A stretch of 40,000 nt of DNA from Prorocentrum cordatum (GCA_963575745.1 CAUYUJ010015280.1:97501-137500); one strand, 5' to 3'; positions 29,975 through 38,164 are shown, numbered from the stretch's first letter. Numbers and translations are program-made. Notes: generated from the letters alone by a model not told the origin.

Positions 29975-30660
29975 GGATACGTGCCGGAGCACGACCCAGA
30001 GGAAGCGCACGGGAGTGCGTCCCAGTGGATACGTGCCAGAGCACGACCCAGAGGACGCGCACGGGAGTGCGTCCCAGTGGATACGTGCCAAAACACGACC
30101 CAGAGGAAGCGCGCAGAGTGCGTCCCAGTGGATACGTGCCGGAACACGACCCAGAGGAAACGCACAGGAGTGCGTCCCAGTGGATACGTGCGGGGGCACG
30201 ACCCAGAGGAAGCGCACAGGGGTGCGTCCCAGTGGATACGTGCCGAACACGACCCAGAGGAAACGCACAGGGTGCGTCCCAGTGGATACGTGCGGGGGCA
30301 CGACCCAGAGGAAGCGCACAGGGGTGCGTCCCAGTGGATACGTGCCGGGCCACGACCCAGAGGAAGCGCACAAGAGTGCGTCCCAGTGAATACGTGCGGG
30401 GGCACGACCCAGAGGAAGCGCACGGGAGTGCGTCCCAGTGGATACGTGCCGGGGCACGACCCAGAGGAAGCGCACGGGAGTGCGTCCCAGTGGATACGTG
30501 CCGGAGCACGACCCAGAGGAAGCGCACAGGGGTGCGTCCCAGTGGATACGTGCCAGGGGCACGACCCAGAGGAAGCGCACAAGGGTGCGTCCCAGTGGAT
30601 ACGTGCGGGGGCACGACCCAGAGGAAGCGCACAGGGGTGCGTCCCAGTGGATGCGTGCCG
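29975..30660 (+). repeat. 52-bp tandem array, about 13 units
   Basis: Unit: CACGACCCAGAGGAAGCGCA, then CGGGAGTGCGTCCCAGTGGA, then TACGTGCCGGGG. Since 52 is not a multiple of three, each long frame reads the unit in three phases in turn, and no phase on either strand contains a stop. This gives apparent ORFs of about 300 codons in several frames, none with protein-like evolution. Confidence 0.94.
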
Positions 30661-30704
30661 GGAATAGCGTTCTGGGAACACGACGAACACGAAGTGGCCT
30701 ACAG

Positions 30705-31681
30705 TTGGCTCCTCGCAATTCACTCAGAGACGAGGCTCCCGCCTGAGACTTCCTCCAAATTCAAGCCTGAGGAGCCCAAAAACTTCCTTGTTGCGTCCAA
30801 AATGTGGCCTGGGAGCTGCGTTCTGGCAGCGCGAGAACCCAAAATTGACGACAGTTACAGGTTTTGGATGACCCGCTCGGATTACCAACATGATCTGCGG
30901 GCCCCATAGGGAGGGGGCTCCCGCCTGAGACTTCCTCGCAGTTCACTCACAGGCGAGGCTCCCGCCTGAGACTTCCTCCATATTCAGGCTTGAGGAGCCC
31001 AAAAGTGACGACAGTTACAGGGTTCCGATGACCCGCTCGGATTACCAACATGATCTGCGGGCCCCATAGGGAGGGGCTCCCGCCTGAGACTAAAGATCTT
31101 CTTCACAATTCACTCAAAGACGAGGCTCCCGCCAGAGACTTCCTCCAAATTCAGGCGTGACGAGCCCAAAAGTGACGACAGTTACAGGGTTCCGATGACC
31201 CGCTCGGATTACCAACATGATCTGCGGGCCCCATAGGGAGGGAGCTCCCGCCTGAGACTTCCTCCCAATTCACTCACAGACGAGGCTCACGCCTGAGACA
31301 TGTCTCCAAAAAAGAAAAAAAAAAAAAAGACAAACAAAAAGAAAAATAAAAGAAAAAAAAACAAACTAAAACATAATAAATTCCTCCAGTAAAATCAATA
31401 TTCAGGCTTGAGGAGCCCAAAAGTGACGACAGTTACAGGGTTCCGATGACCCGCTCGGATTACCAACATGATCTGCGGGCCCATAGGGAGGGAGCTCCCG
31501 CCTGAGACTTCCTCCCAATTCACTCACAGACGAGGCTCCCGCCTGAGACTTCCTCCATTTTCAGGCCTGGGGAGCCCAAAAGTGACGACAGTAACAGGGT
31601 TCCGATGACCCGCTCGGATTACCAACATGATCTGCGGGCCCCATAGGGAGGGGGCTCCCGCCTGAGACTTCCTCACAATTT
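30705..31681 (+). repeat. 160-bp satellite, block 2
   Basis: Same family as 26560-27497, with the marker GACCCGCTCGGATTACCA at about 30870, 31030, 31197, 31450 and 31609. The first unit carries a 65-bp insert (about 30781-30845) and a later one an A-rich insert. Block 2 is followed by the same microsatellite as block 1, showing that the whole cassette was duplicated. Confidence 0.94.
31305..31395 (+). mobile_element. A-rich insertion within a 160-bp unit
   Basis: About 85 bp of AAAAAG/AAACAA DNA interrupts a unit between GTCTCCA and TTCCTCCA; the intact unit has one CTTCCTCCA at this place, so the flanks may be an imperfect target duplication. Consistent with a short retroposed poly(A)-like insert; low certainty on mechanism. 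Confidence 0.5.
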
Positions 31682-31802
31682 ACTCAACGATGATGAGGAT
31701 GAGGATGATGAGTGATGGTGAAGATGAGTGGTGAAGAGGATGATGATTGATTGTGAGTGGTGGTGGCGGTGATGATGTTTGAATGAGGATGATGCCGATG
31801 CC

Positions 31803-31854
<52 letters not shown>

Positions 31855-32052
31855 TTCGTGAGCGTGTGAGAGAGTGAGAGTGATGATGATGATGAGTATG
31901 TGAGTGACTAAGCATGTGAGAGAGCATCATCGATGATGCTGATGAGGTTGATGATGAGAGAGTGTGAGTGAGTGTGAGTGGGTGTGTGTGTGTTCCTGTT
32001 CCTGCGCGGGGTGTCCAGAGAAAACAAGAACCCCACTTTGGATGTGGGGAAC
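31682..32052 (+). repeat. Segmental duplicate copy 2
   Basis: Second copy of 27501-27841 with a longer GAT run (about 31803-31852). Its last bases, GGGGAAC, end at 32052, exactly where the minus-strand gene fragment begins to be unique. Confidence 0.92.
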
Positions 32053-32313
32053 TACTCTGGCCGTGCTTCCGCCTCTGACGCCCCAGCTAACCTGGAGCGC
32101 TGGGGCAGCCGCACATCCTCCCAGATCCGAGTCCTGGGAAGAAGTATACTGGGACATCCCAGATGACGCCGAGGCCGAGGCCGAGGCCGATCCCACAGGT
32201 GACGGCCTCTGCAAACTGTAAAAGCGAATACTGAACATTACCATGAAAACGGCAAGAACCACGAATAAGTTGCGCAATCTGGCCATACGGTATGGCCGTA
32301 CCGTATGGCCCAT
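32053..32313 (-). CDS. Possible first exon: N-terminal signal-anchor protein, trans-spliced gene candidate
   Basis: On the minus strand an ORF with start codons at 32313 (MGHTVRPYR...) and 32286 (MARLRNLFVVLAVFMVMFS) encodes a short basic N-terminus and a hydrophobic segment of about 17 residues, then Ser/Ala repeats and an acidic/Ser-rich stalk. This is the layout of a type II membrane protein or a secretory-pathway leader. It lies 86 nt downstream of an exact spliced-leader sequence. A good donor AG|GT is at 32092/32091 (after 65 codons from the second Met, phase 0); another GT lies exactly at the repeat boundary 32052. The frame stays open into the microsatellite, which I take as intron. 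The product family is unknown. No other exon is seen in the window. Confidence 0.5.
32281..32310. repeat. Perfect hairpin with 12-bp arms over the start codon
   Basis: GGCCATACGGTA-TGGCCG-TACCGTATGGCC. The minus-strand ATG at 32286-32284 lies in the 3' arm as read on the minus strand, and the upstream ATG at 32313 is next to the 5' arm. In RNA this would bury the inner start codon. Confidence 0.85.
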
Positions 32314-32332
32314 ACCGCTTGCAAACTCGAGA

Positions 32333-32352
32333 AGCGAGAAAGCTTTCTCGCT
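32333..32352. repeat. Perfect 20-bp palindrome in the putative 5' UTR
   Basis: AGCGAGAAAGCTTTCTCGCT, between the spliced leader and the start codon. Confidence 0.9.
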
Positions 32353-32398
32353 CGCAGGGGCAATGCGGGGTCTGTTCGAAAGCCTACAACCTCGCAAC

Positions 32399-32420
32399 CT
32401 TGAGCCAAAATGGCTACGGA
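32399..32420 (-). other. Relic dinoflagellate spliced leader, full 22 nt
   Basis: The reverse complement starts TCCGTAGCCATT and ends TTGGCTCAAG, an exact match to the conserved 22-nt dinoflagellate spliced leader (first base D = T). Two origins are possible. A trans-spliced mRNA may have been reverse transcribed and reinserted, leaving the leader in the genome, as known for recycled dinoflagellate cDNAs. Or this may be an SL RNA gene; the next bases are GTTGCG, so a GT donor is present, but the usual GTA continuation and an Sm site are not evident. The ORF with a membrane anchor directly downstream favours a recycled cDNA. Confidence 0.85.
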
Positions 32421-32945
32421 TGCCGCCTTGGGCGCATCTTGGGCCGTCTTGGGGCCCTTCTGGAGGCCTCTTGGGCCGTCTTGGGGCGGTCTTGGGAACC
32501 TGCTGGAAACTGAAAGGCCAGGAGGCCAAAACCCGTAGAGAAACCGTCGGGACATACACGACGTTTGCTTTTTCGAAACTCTCGTGGGCGGCTTCTTGGA
32601 GGCCGCTTGAGGCGTCTTCGTGGCCTCTTGGGCCGACTTGGGGCCATCTTGGACGTCTTGGGACGATCATTGGGTGTCCCAGGGCAATTTTGTCTTTTGC
32701 CTCTCGCACATGAAGGGCCGCGTGACAAGCGCAAGCACCCGCACGAGCCCCTGTGCCTCTCGCACAAGGGGTTCGTAAACTCGATTCCGCCTCCAGACGC
32801 GTCGACGTTCCATCTATCTATAGCTCTTCCTACGCAAGGCCAGGGGTCAATGCGCTTCAAGTAACCTTGGGTGTCCCAGGGCTATCTGGGACCGCTTCGA
32901 AGGCCTCTTGGCCCGCCTGGAGGCCCTCTTGGGCCTAAGCAAATC
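32421..32945 (+). repeat. CTTGGGCC-type degenerate short repeats, second block
   Basis: CATCTTGGGCCGTCTTGGGG, GGCCTCTTGGGCC and related words at 32421-32510, 32580-32680 and 32870-32940, the same family as 23820-24440. GGGTGTCCCAGGGC occurs at about 32672 and 32868. The piece 32700-32860 between them shows no repeat and no gene that I recognise. Confidence 0.65.
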
Positions 32946-32961
32946 GTGCAACAATATGCCA

Positions 32962-33122
32962 GGGTTCCTAACTTCGCGCTTCGCGCTGCGCGAAGCGCGA
33001 AGTGCGAATCACTCCGCGCTCTCGCGCCGCCTCCCAGGGGAGAAGAGGAGGACGAGGAGGAGGAATCGGAGCCGAACCGAGAAGCGCGAAGAACATCGCG
33101 CCCTCGAGGGCGCCCTCGAATA
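32962..33122 (+). repeat. Fold-back repeat F, copy 1
   Basis: Begins with a palindrome with 15-bp arms around one T (arm CTTCGCGCTTCGCGC at 32972-32986), has a purine-rich middle (GAGGAGGACGAGG), then CGGAGCCGAACCG, GAAGCGCGAA and a closing palindrome GCGCCCTCGAGGGCGC. Related copies at 35655, 36447 and 38165, all in the same orientation. Confidence 0.88.
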
Positions 33123-33173
33123 TGCCAGGAGCCCCGCGGGACACGCGCCAAGCCCCCCAGAAGACCTCGGAAC

Positions 33174-33590
33174 TCCGGGCCTCGGCCCCCTAAAAAAGCA
33201 CTCCTCCTCCTCCTCCTCCTCCTCCTCCTCCTCCTCCTCTCCTCTTCCATCTCCATCCTCCATCTCCATCTCCTCCTCCTCCTCCTCCTCCTCCTCCTCC
33301 TCCATCTCCCCCTCCTCCTCCTCCTCCTCCTCCTCCTCCCCTCCTCCTCCTCCTCTCCTCCTTCCTCCTCCTGAGAAAAGGGTCTGTTCCCAGGGTCAGA
33401 AATCCGGGCCTGGGCCCCCCGAAAAGCACTCCTCCTCCCTCCTCCTCCTCCTCCTCCTCCTCCTCCTCCTCCTCCTCCTCCTCTTTCTCCTCCTCCTCCT
33501 CCTCCTCCTCCTCCTCCTCCTGGAGAAGGGGGTCTGGGTTCCCAGGGTCAGACCTCCGGGCCGGGGCCCCCCAAAAGAGCACTCCTCGGG
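33174..33590 (+). repeat. CTC trinucleotide blocks in a larger tandem repeat
   Basis: Three units of CCGGGCC-(N)GGCCCCC-AAAA-GCACTCCTC at about 33175, 33402 and 33557, separated by long CTCCTCCTC runs (33198-33370, 33430-33522). Poly-Ser/Leu/Pro or poly-Glu/Gly frames are artefacts. Confidence 0.9.
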
Positions 33591-33604
33591 ACTGAGGGCC
33601 GGAG

Positions 33605-34066
33605 CTCTCAGGGCCTTGAGGATCCGAGGCGCGGGAGAGTGGGCAGAGGGCTGGAGGACACGCCCACTCCGCGCGCATTAGCACACTCCTCCTCGCCATC
33701 GCTCGGACGTCCATTCCCTGTGTTTGTTTCGGTTTCGTGCGTGGCTTTTTCGCCAAATGATCAAGGATGCTCCTCGATGGTCCTCGCCGAAGGAAAAATG
33801 CACACGTCCGAGCGAAGCCCAGTCCTCAGGACTTGAGGATCCGAGGCTCAGGAGATTGGGCAGAGGGCCCACATGCGAACCCTGCCCCTACCCCCCACGA
33901 TTTTTGAGGGGGAGGGGGGGGGTCACTTCGATCGGGAGCTCACGAACGAAGTGAACCCCCCACCCTCCCCCTCAGAAACCGTGGGGGGTAGGGATTGGGT
34001 TCGCATGTGGCCCCCTAATTGGGCAAAGGACCTGAGGATACGCCCACTCCGCGCGCAATAGCACGG
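33605..34066. repeat. Mosaic repeat flanking a 140-bp hairpin
   Basis: Direct repeats: TTGAGGATCCGAGGC with following GGGCAGAGGGC at about 33613 and 33834; ACGCCCACTCCGCGCGCA then TAGCAC at about 33660 and 34041. Between them lies the large hairpin at 33869-34010. The arrangement suggests a fold-back element inserted in, or made from, a local duplication. Confidence 0.8.
33869..34010. repeat. Large inverted repeat (arms about 62 bp)
   Basis: Left arm 33869-33930 starts CCACATGCGAACCC and has CCCTACCCCCCACG, GAGGGGGAGGG and ends TCACTTCG. Right arm 33947-34010 is its reverse complement with few mismatches (CGAAGTGAACCCCC ... GGGTTCGCATGTGG). The loop is only about 16 nt. Arms are highly strand-asymmetric (C-runs against G-runs). 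Confidence 0.92.
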
Positions 34067-34409
34067 TGGCGGAGAGAAGGATGACACATTTCGCTGTCGT
34101 TCACGGCCTGGGGGGGATCGGCGATCCGTGATGGGAGGGCTTTGCCCACTTGGCGAAGTTGTCTCGCCCCGCGAAACGTCTTGGGGTTCTTGCTACCCAC
34201 TAACAAGCTAGGCAAGCCCAGATACAAGAGGCACGGATGCCAAGGATCATACATGTACATACGGATGTGGAACAACGGGGGATGTTGATGGCGCCATGGT
34301 CTGTTTGCATTGGGGAAGTGCACGAGTGCTGCGACTCGCGGGCGAGCGACAATGACGAGACAGCGACGAATTGCAGCCCTCCCCGAACTCGTCGACAAAA
34401 TTCGCCTGA
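34067..34409. other. No clear gene
   Basis: An open plus-strand frame 34237-34758 begins here (MPRIIHVHTDVEQRG...) and is plausible as protein in its first 50 residues, but no domain is seen and it competes with the frame described in the next entry. Confidence 0.25.
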
Positions 34410-34964
34410 CTCGGCACTGCCGCCGAAATCGACGGGGACGGTGAGCAAGGTGAGGAGGGGGACAGGTTCCACGGGCACGACGAGTACGACGAGTCCGACC
34501 ACGGACCTCCTGGATCACCCCGCGACCCCCCGTACTCTCCCGAGGCGCGCCCCCCCGACCATCTGGAGACCGACCCCCCGCGGGAGGTCGGTCCGGGCTT
34601 TCGGATTCCAATCTCCCCGGAACTCCCTCCCCCGGACCCCACTGAGGGACTGCGGACCCATTCGAGGACGAGGTTTGGGACTCAGTCCGATGGCGATGGA
34701 GGGCGAACTGCCGATGAGCCACGAGGCTCAGGACATCAATCACCCTATGGCCCTATGACAGGCGACAGACCTCCTCTTCCTCCTGCCCTCTTCGTCCTGC
34801 TCCTTCTCCCCCCTCCTTTGCCGCCGTCTCGAACGTTCTCTCGTCCTGCCTCCCCCCGTCCTTTGCCTCCCTGCTTTCTCCTCGTCCTTCTCCGTTTTGT
34901 TTCCTCTTCACCCTCCGTCGATGTAGACAGCCTGAAATTTCGCGGAACCGGCTGGAACAGCTGA
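34410..34964 (+). CDS. Open frame without start, acidic/Pro-rich, unrecognised
   Basis: The frame is open for 184 codons from the TGA at 34407-34409 to the stop at 34962-34964. Codon third positions are mostly G/C and the peptide is acidic and Pro-rich (HGHDEYDESDHGPP, then SPELPPPDPTEG), unlike the simple repeats around it. The last third becomes a Leu/Pro-rich pyrimidine tract. The first Met is at 34755, so the real beginning, if any, is an upstream exon or the sequence is a fragment of a retroelement protein. No domain recognised. Confidence 0.3.
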   Translation, partial: LGTAAEIDGDGEQGEEGDRFHGHDEYDESDHGPPGSPRDPPYSPEARPPDHLETDPPREVGPGFRIPISPELPPPDPTEGLRTHSRTRFGTQSDGDGGRTADEPRGSGHQSPYGPMTGDRPPLPPALFVLLLLPPPLPPSRTFSRPASPRPLPPCFLLVLLRFVSSSPSVDVDSLKFRGTGWNS

Positions 34965-35027
34965 ACGAGCGGGGCCTGCTGCTCTTCACGCAGGCTCCCT
35001 GTTCGTCTCCTCCGACTCTTCGTCTTG

Positions 35028-35160
35028 CTTCCGCTTCTCCTCCTCCTCCTCCTCCTCCGCCGTGTTCCCCATTATCCTCACCATGATACTGATGTTCGTC
35101 CTTATCCTCCTCCTCCTCCTCTTCCTCCTTCCCCTTCTCCTTATCCTCCTCTTGGTCATC
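35028..35160 (+). repeat. CTC-rich microsatellite
   Basis: CTCCTCCTC runs at 35038-35060 and 35108-35155, with a non-repeat 40-bp piece between. Confidence 0.85.
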
Positions 35161-35242
35161 CTCCTCGGTCGTTCGGAACAGGGCACCATGGCCGTGGGCC
35201 GTGGCGCCCCGCAGTGGACACACGTGGCCTTTCTGTCAAGTC

Positions 35243-35593
35243 TTAAGTCGGGCCTGTCCCCCTGCAGGAGAATTTTCGACGAAAAATAAAACATACCTGA
35301 CTACCTACCAGACCACCCCAACCCAACCCGAAGACCCGAATTTCGGGTTGGGGGGGTTAAGGGTTCCACATGTGTTTTTGTCGATGTTTCCCGACCCCCC
35401 CCTACTAGAAATCGGGTAAATCTGAGCCTTCGGGTTGGGTTGGGGTGGTTTGGTAGGTGGTGAATACCCCAACAATACACCAAAAAGGTCCAAAAATACT
35501 AAACAAATAATCCCTGGACTATGTTTAATACTATTTTCGGTATGTTTCATTTCTCGTTGAAAATCCCGCTGTAGGGGGACAGGCCCGACAGAA
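35243..35593. mobile_element. MITE-like DNA transposon, 351 bp, 8-bp TSD (second member)
   Basis: Left end TTAAGTCGGGCCTGTCCC, right end on the minus strand TTCTGTCGGGCCTGTCCC, both followed by a CCTGCAGG/CCTACAGC-like continuation. Flanked by perfect GTCAAGTC at 35235-35242 and 35594-35601. Inside is a second inverted pair: 35301-35333 (CTACCTACC ... CCAACCCAACCCGAAG) and 35428-35460 (CTTCGGGTTGGGTTGG ... GGTAGGTGG). No open frame of note. Same family as 15991-16208 by its ends; the interiors differ. Confidence 0.9.
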
Positions 35594-35654
35594 GTCAAGT
35601 CGTGCGAGTCAGCACCCCACCTGGTGAGGAGGCGGGCCGTCGGCTCTGTACCCC

Positions 35655-35820
35655 TAGGGGCTCCCAGCTTCGCGCTCTCGCGCTCCGCGAGAGCGCGGAG
35701 AACTTCGCGCTCTGGTGCCGCCCCCCCCCCCGAAGGGAGAAAGGGAGGACGAGGAGGAGGGGGAGAAGGAACGAGGACCGCGAAGCGCGAACAACTTCGC
35801 GCCCTCACGGCAGCCCTTGC
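35655..35820 (+). repeat. Fold-back repeat F, copy 2
   Basis: AGGGGCTCCCAGCTTCGCGC start, hairpin with 12-bp arms (35671-35682 and 35686-35697, CGCGCTCTCGCG/CGCGAGAGCGCG), purine middle, CGCGAAGCGCGAA and CTTCGCGCCCTCACGG end. Confidence 0.85.
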
Positions 35821-35827
35821 GCCCAGT

Positions 35828-36320
35828 CTCGCTGAAACTGACCGCCAAGACCTCGCAAAAGTTCACGCCTGGTCAACTGGAAGCCAGCGGTAAACCGTCA
35901 ACCTTGGTTACCGCCGGGGACTCGTAGAGCTTCCTTGCCAGATATATATATATATATATATACACACCAATTAATAATACACACATATGAATGGCATGCG
36001 AGCGCGGCAATCTTGCATTCAGCGCGCGCGAGGGTGTGCTGTTTCATAGAGATGTGCTCAGCTTGCCCACAGCTCGAGTCTTAAGAAACTCTCGTCTCGC
36101 TGAAACTGAGCGCCAGGACCTCGCAGGGGTTCACGCCCGGTCAACTCTGAAGGGGCCCAGGGACACACAAATAAATAAACACAAATAGCAGGATTCCCAA
36201 TATTTTTAAATATTTTCTAGGTTTTTGTCTTCCCCCCACTTCCCATATTTTCCCATATCTTCCTGGGAGTCGACGATTCATTGTGTCTGTGTGTTTTTCC
36301 CCTTCCTGATTCACGCCTGG
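35828..36320 (+). repeat. Repeats of CTCGCTGAAACTGA...TTCACGCC-GGTCAACT
   Basis: TCTCGCTGAAACTGACCGCC at about 35828 and TCTCGCTGAAACTGAGCGCC at about 36096 each continue to TTCACGCCTGGTCAACT/TTCACGCCCGGTCAACT; a third half copy, TTCACGCCTGGTCAACTCTG, is at about 36311. A TA microsatellite lies at 35940-35962. No gene. Confidence 0.8.
36148..36240 (+). repeat. Dispersed repeat G, copy 1
   Basis: AAGGGGCCCAGGGACACACA, then AATAAATA, then ATATTTTCTAGG, then TTTTTGTCTTCCCC; matches 39234-39320 in the same orientation. Confidence 0.8.
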
Positions 36321-36446
36321 TCAACTCTGAGTCGCCCCAGCCACGACGACGCGGCGCGAGAACAAAACACTCCGAAGACCTGTTGGGAGAGTCCAGGGAG
36401 GCCAAGGCAGGGAGGCCGCCCGAGAGGCCAGAGAGGCCAGGAAACA

Positions 36447-36604
36447 AGGGCTCCCAACTTCGCGCTTCGCGCTGCGCGAAGTGCGACCAACTTCGCGCTC
36501 TCGCGCCGCCTCCCAAGAGAGAAAAGGAGGATGAGGAAGAATCCGAGCCGAACCGCGAACCGCGAAGCGCGAATAACTTCGCGCCCTCGAGGGCGCCCTT
36601 GAGG
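36447..36604 (+). repeat. Fold-back repeat F, copy 3
   Basis: AAGGGCTCCCAACTTCGCGC start, same 15-bp arm as copy 1 at 36458-36472 with one change in the second arm (GCGCGAAGTGCGA), GGAGGATGAGG middle, CCGAGCCGAACCG and the closing CTCGAGGGCGCCC. Confidence 0.88.
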
Positions 36605-36822
36605 AAAGGCCACGACGACACGACGGCGACACGAAGCATCAAGCAGTCTGAAACCCTGGGGAGAGACGGGAGAGGCCGGGGAAGCGGCCAGGGAGGCCAG
36701 GGCAAACGGGGCACCGGGGAGGCCGGGGGAGGCCACGCCTACGCGACGACGGCGCGAACGCAAAGCAAGCCGAAGCCCCGGGAGGAGAGGGGGAGGCCAG
36801 GGGGAGAAGGCCTCTCCAAAAT

Positions 36823-37042
36823 TTGAAGAGTGAACATCGTTTTTTTGGTCGCAGCTCTGGTAGCAGAACGATCTCAAGCGTCTAGATACTTTAGACTGGC
36901 GCTTCTCAGCATTTCCCGACGATTGGTGTGCATTGAAGAGTGCACATCGTTTTTTTGGTCGCAGCTCTGGTAGCAGAACGATCTCAGGCGTCTAGATACT
37001 TTAGACTGGCGCTTCTCAGCATTTCCTGACGATTGGTGTGCA
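36823..37042 (+). repeat. 110-bp tandem duplication
   Basis: Two nearly identical units (GAAGAGTG at 36825 and 36935; 2-3 differences) with CATCGTTTTTTTGGTCGCAG, CTCTGGTAGCAGAACGATCT and TAGATACTTTAGACTGGCGC. Inner hairpin GTCTA-GATACTT-TAGAC. It looks superficially tRNA-like but has no proper B box or acceptor stem. On the minus strand it encodes MHTNRREMLRSASLKYLDA-like peptides, which shift phase between units because 110 is not a multiple of three. Confidence 0.92.
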
Positions 37043-37180
37043 TAGGCCAGGGTACGGAAAGAATGGGTACGGAAAGAAGGGGTACAATGCCCAACAACAA
37101 ATGTTGTTCCAAACCAGCAGCGGCCGCTGTTGGGCAAGCGACCTTCTGTCTCAAATGGACACAGGCCGCGGCGGCGCGGC
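37043..37180. other. Short unique stretch with small repeats
   Basis: GGGTACGGAAAGAA occurs twice and GGGTACAATG once at about 37050-37090; CAGCGGCCGCTG palindrome at about 37120. No gene. Confidence 0.5.
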
Positions 37181-37490
37181 CTAAAAAAAAAAAAAAAAGA
37201 AAAAAAAAAACAAAGAAAAACAAAAAAAAAAGAAAAAGACAAAAAGAAAAGAAAGAAAAAAACAAAAACTAACTAGCAAACACAAAAAAACAAAAAACTA
37301 ACACCAAAAAAACAAAGAAAAACCACACGACAACAAAAACCAAAAAACAAAAAAAAAAAAATGTGGACACAAGCCAAGATATCAAAAAAAACAAAGAAAA
37401 TAAACAGAAAAAAACAAAATAAAAGAGCGACAAAAAACAGTACATAAATGCGACAAGACTATAAACAACTAAACTAAAAAAAACAAAAAA
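37181..37490 (+). repeat. A-rich tract (AAAAAC/AAAAAG)
   Basis: About 300 bp of nearly pure A with scattered C, G and T. The minus strand gives a Phe/Leu/Val-rich open frame of no significance. It could be a degenerated poly(A) tail of a retroposed sequence ending at about 37180, but no source gene is identified. Confidence 0.85.
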
Positions 37491-37800
37491 TACCAAGCGA
37501 AGCGAGTCCTGTTCAAAACGATCAGGAACTGCTGTTGAGCACTGTGCCCTTTCGTGCAGAGTTCCGTGCCCATCCCGTTCGTGCAGAGGAAGGGGGAGAC
37601 CAGGGGAGAGGCCAGGGAGGCCGGGGAAGGCAGGGAGGCCAGTGCAGGACGACACCACGACCGCCCGAAGACGAACGGCACGCATGCCCTGGCTCTTGCA
37701 CAGGAGAGACGGCGAGGGCCACGGGCAGGCCAGGCGAAGGGGGGGGGAGGGGAACCGTGATCGAGCGACGAAGCACACATACACGCCGGTCGGAAGAAGT
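37491..37800. other. Purine-rich DNA without supported gene
   Basis: GAGGCCAGGGGAGAGGCC-type words occur at about 37600-37650. GTGCAGAG occurs twice at 37553-37588. Frames on both strands look random. Confidence 0.4.
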
Positions 37801-37812
37801 AGGTAGAAACAT

Positions 37813-37930
37813 GAAGTAGGAAGGCGGATAAAGTAGATTGGGTTCGGGCCCGTCCAGATGATACCAAACAACCGCCAAACCATATCGATTATTGAAGTAG
37901 GAAGGCGCTTGAAGTAGATTGGGTTTGGGG
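37813..37930 (+). repeat. Direct repeat, two copies 81 bp apart
   Basis: GAAGTAGGAAGGCG, six variable bases, AAGTAGATTGGGTT and YGGG at about 37813 and 37894. Confidence 0.85.
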
Positions 37931-38164
37931 AATCCAAAAATACCTACTTTCAACGACCGGCGCGAGAACAGGTCGGAGCTCCAGAGCGCGGCGGCGCAGA
38001 GGCACGAAGGGCATCAGGGCCAGGGGGAGGCAAAGGGGGGGCCGGGGCAGCAGCCCGGGGGATCGGCGGGGGGGCTCGGGCCAGGGCCCAGAGGTGCGCC
38101 AGGCTCCCTGGAAGGTCGGCAGCGAGGGGTCCACGAAGCTCCAGGGCCAGGGGGAGCGAGAAGC

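Noticed and set aside
29975-30660. Long overlapping ORFs of about 300 codons
   Set aside because: They follow from a stop-free 52-bp unit read in rotating phases; no independent coding signal.
33009-33756. Poly-Ser, poly-Glu and poly-Gly ORFs on both strands
   Set aside because: Translations of CTC microsatellite blocks.
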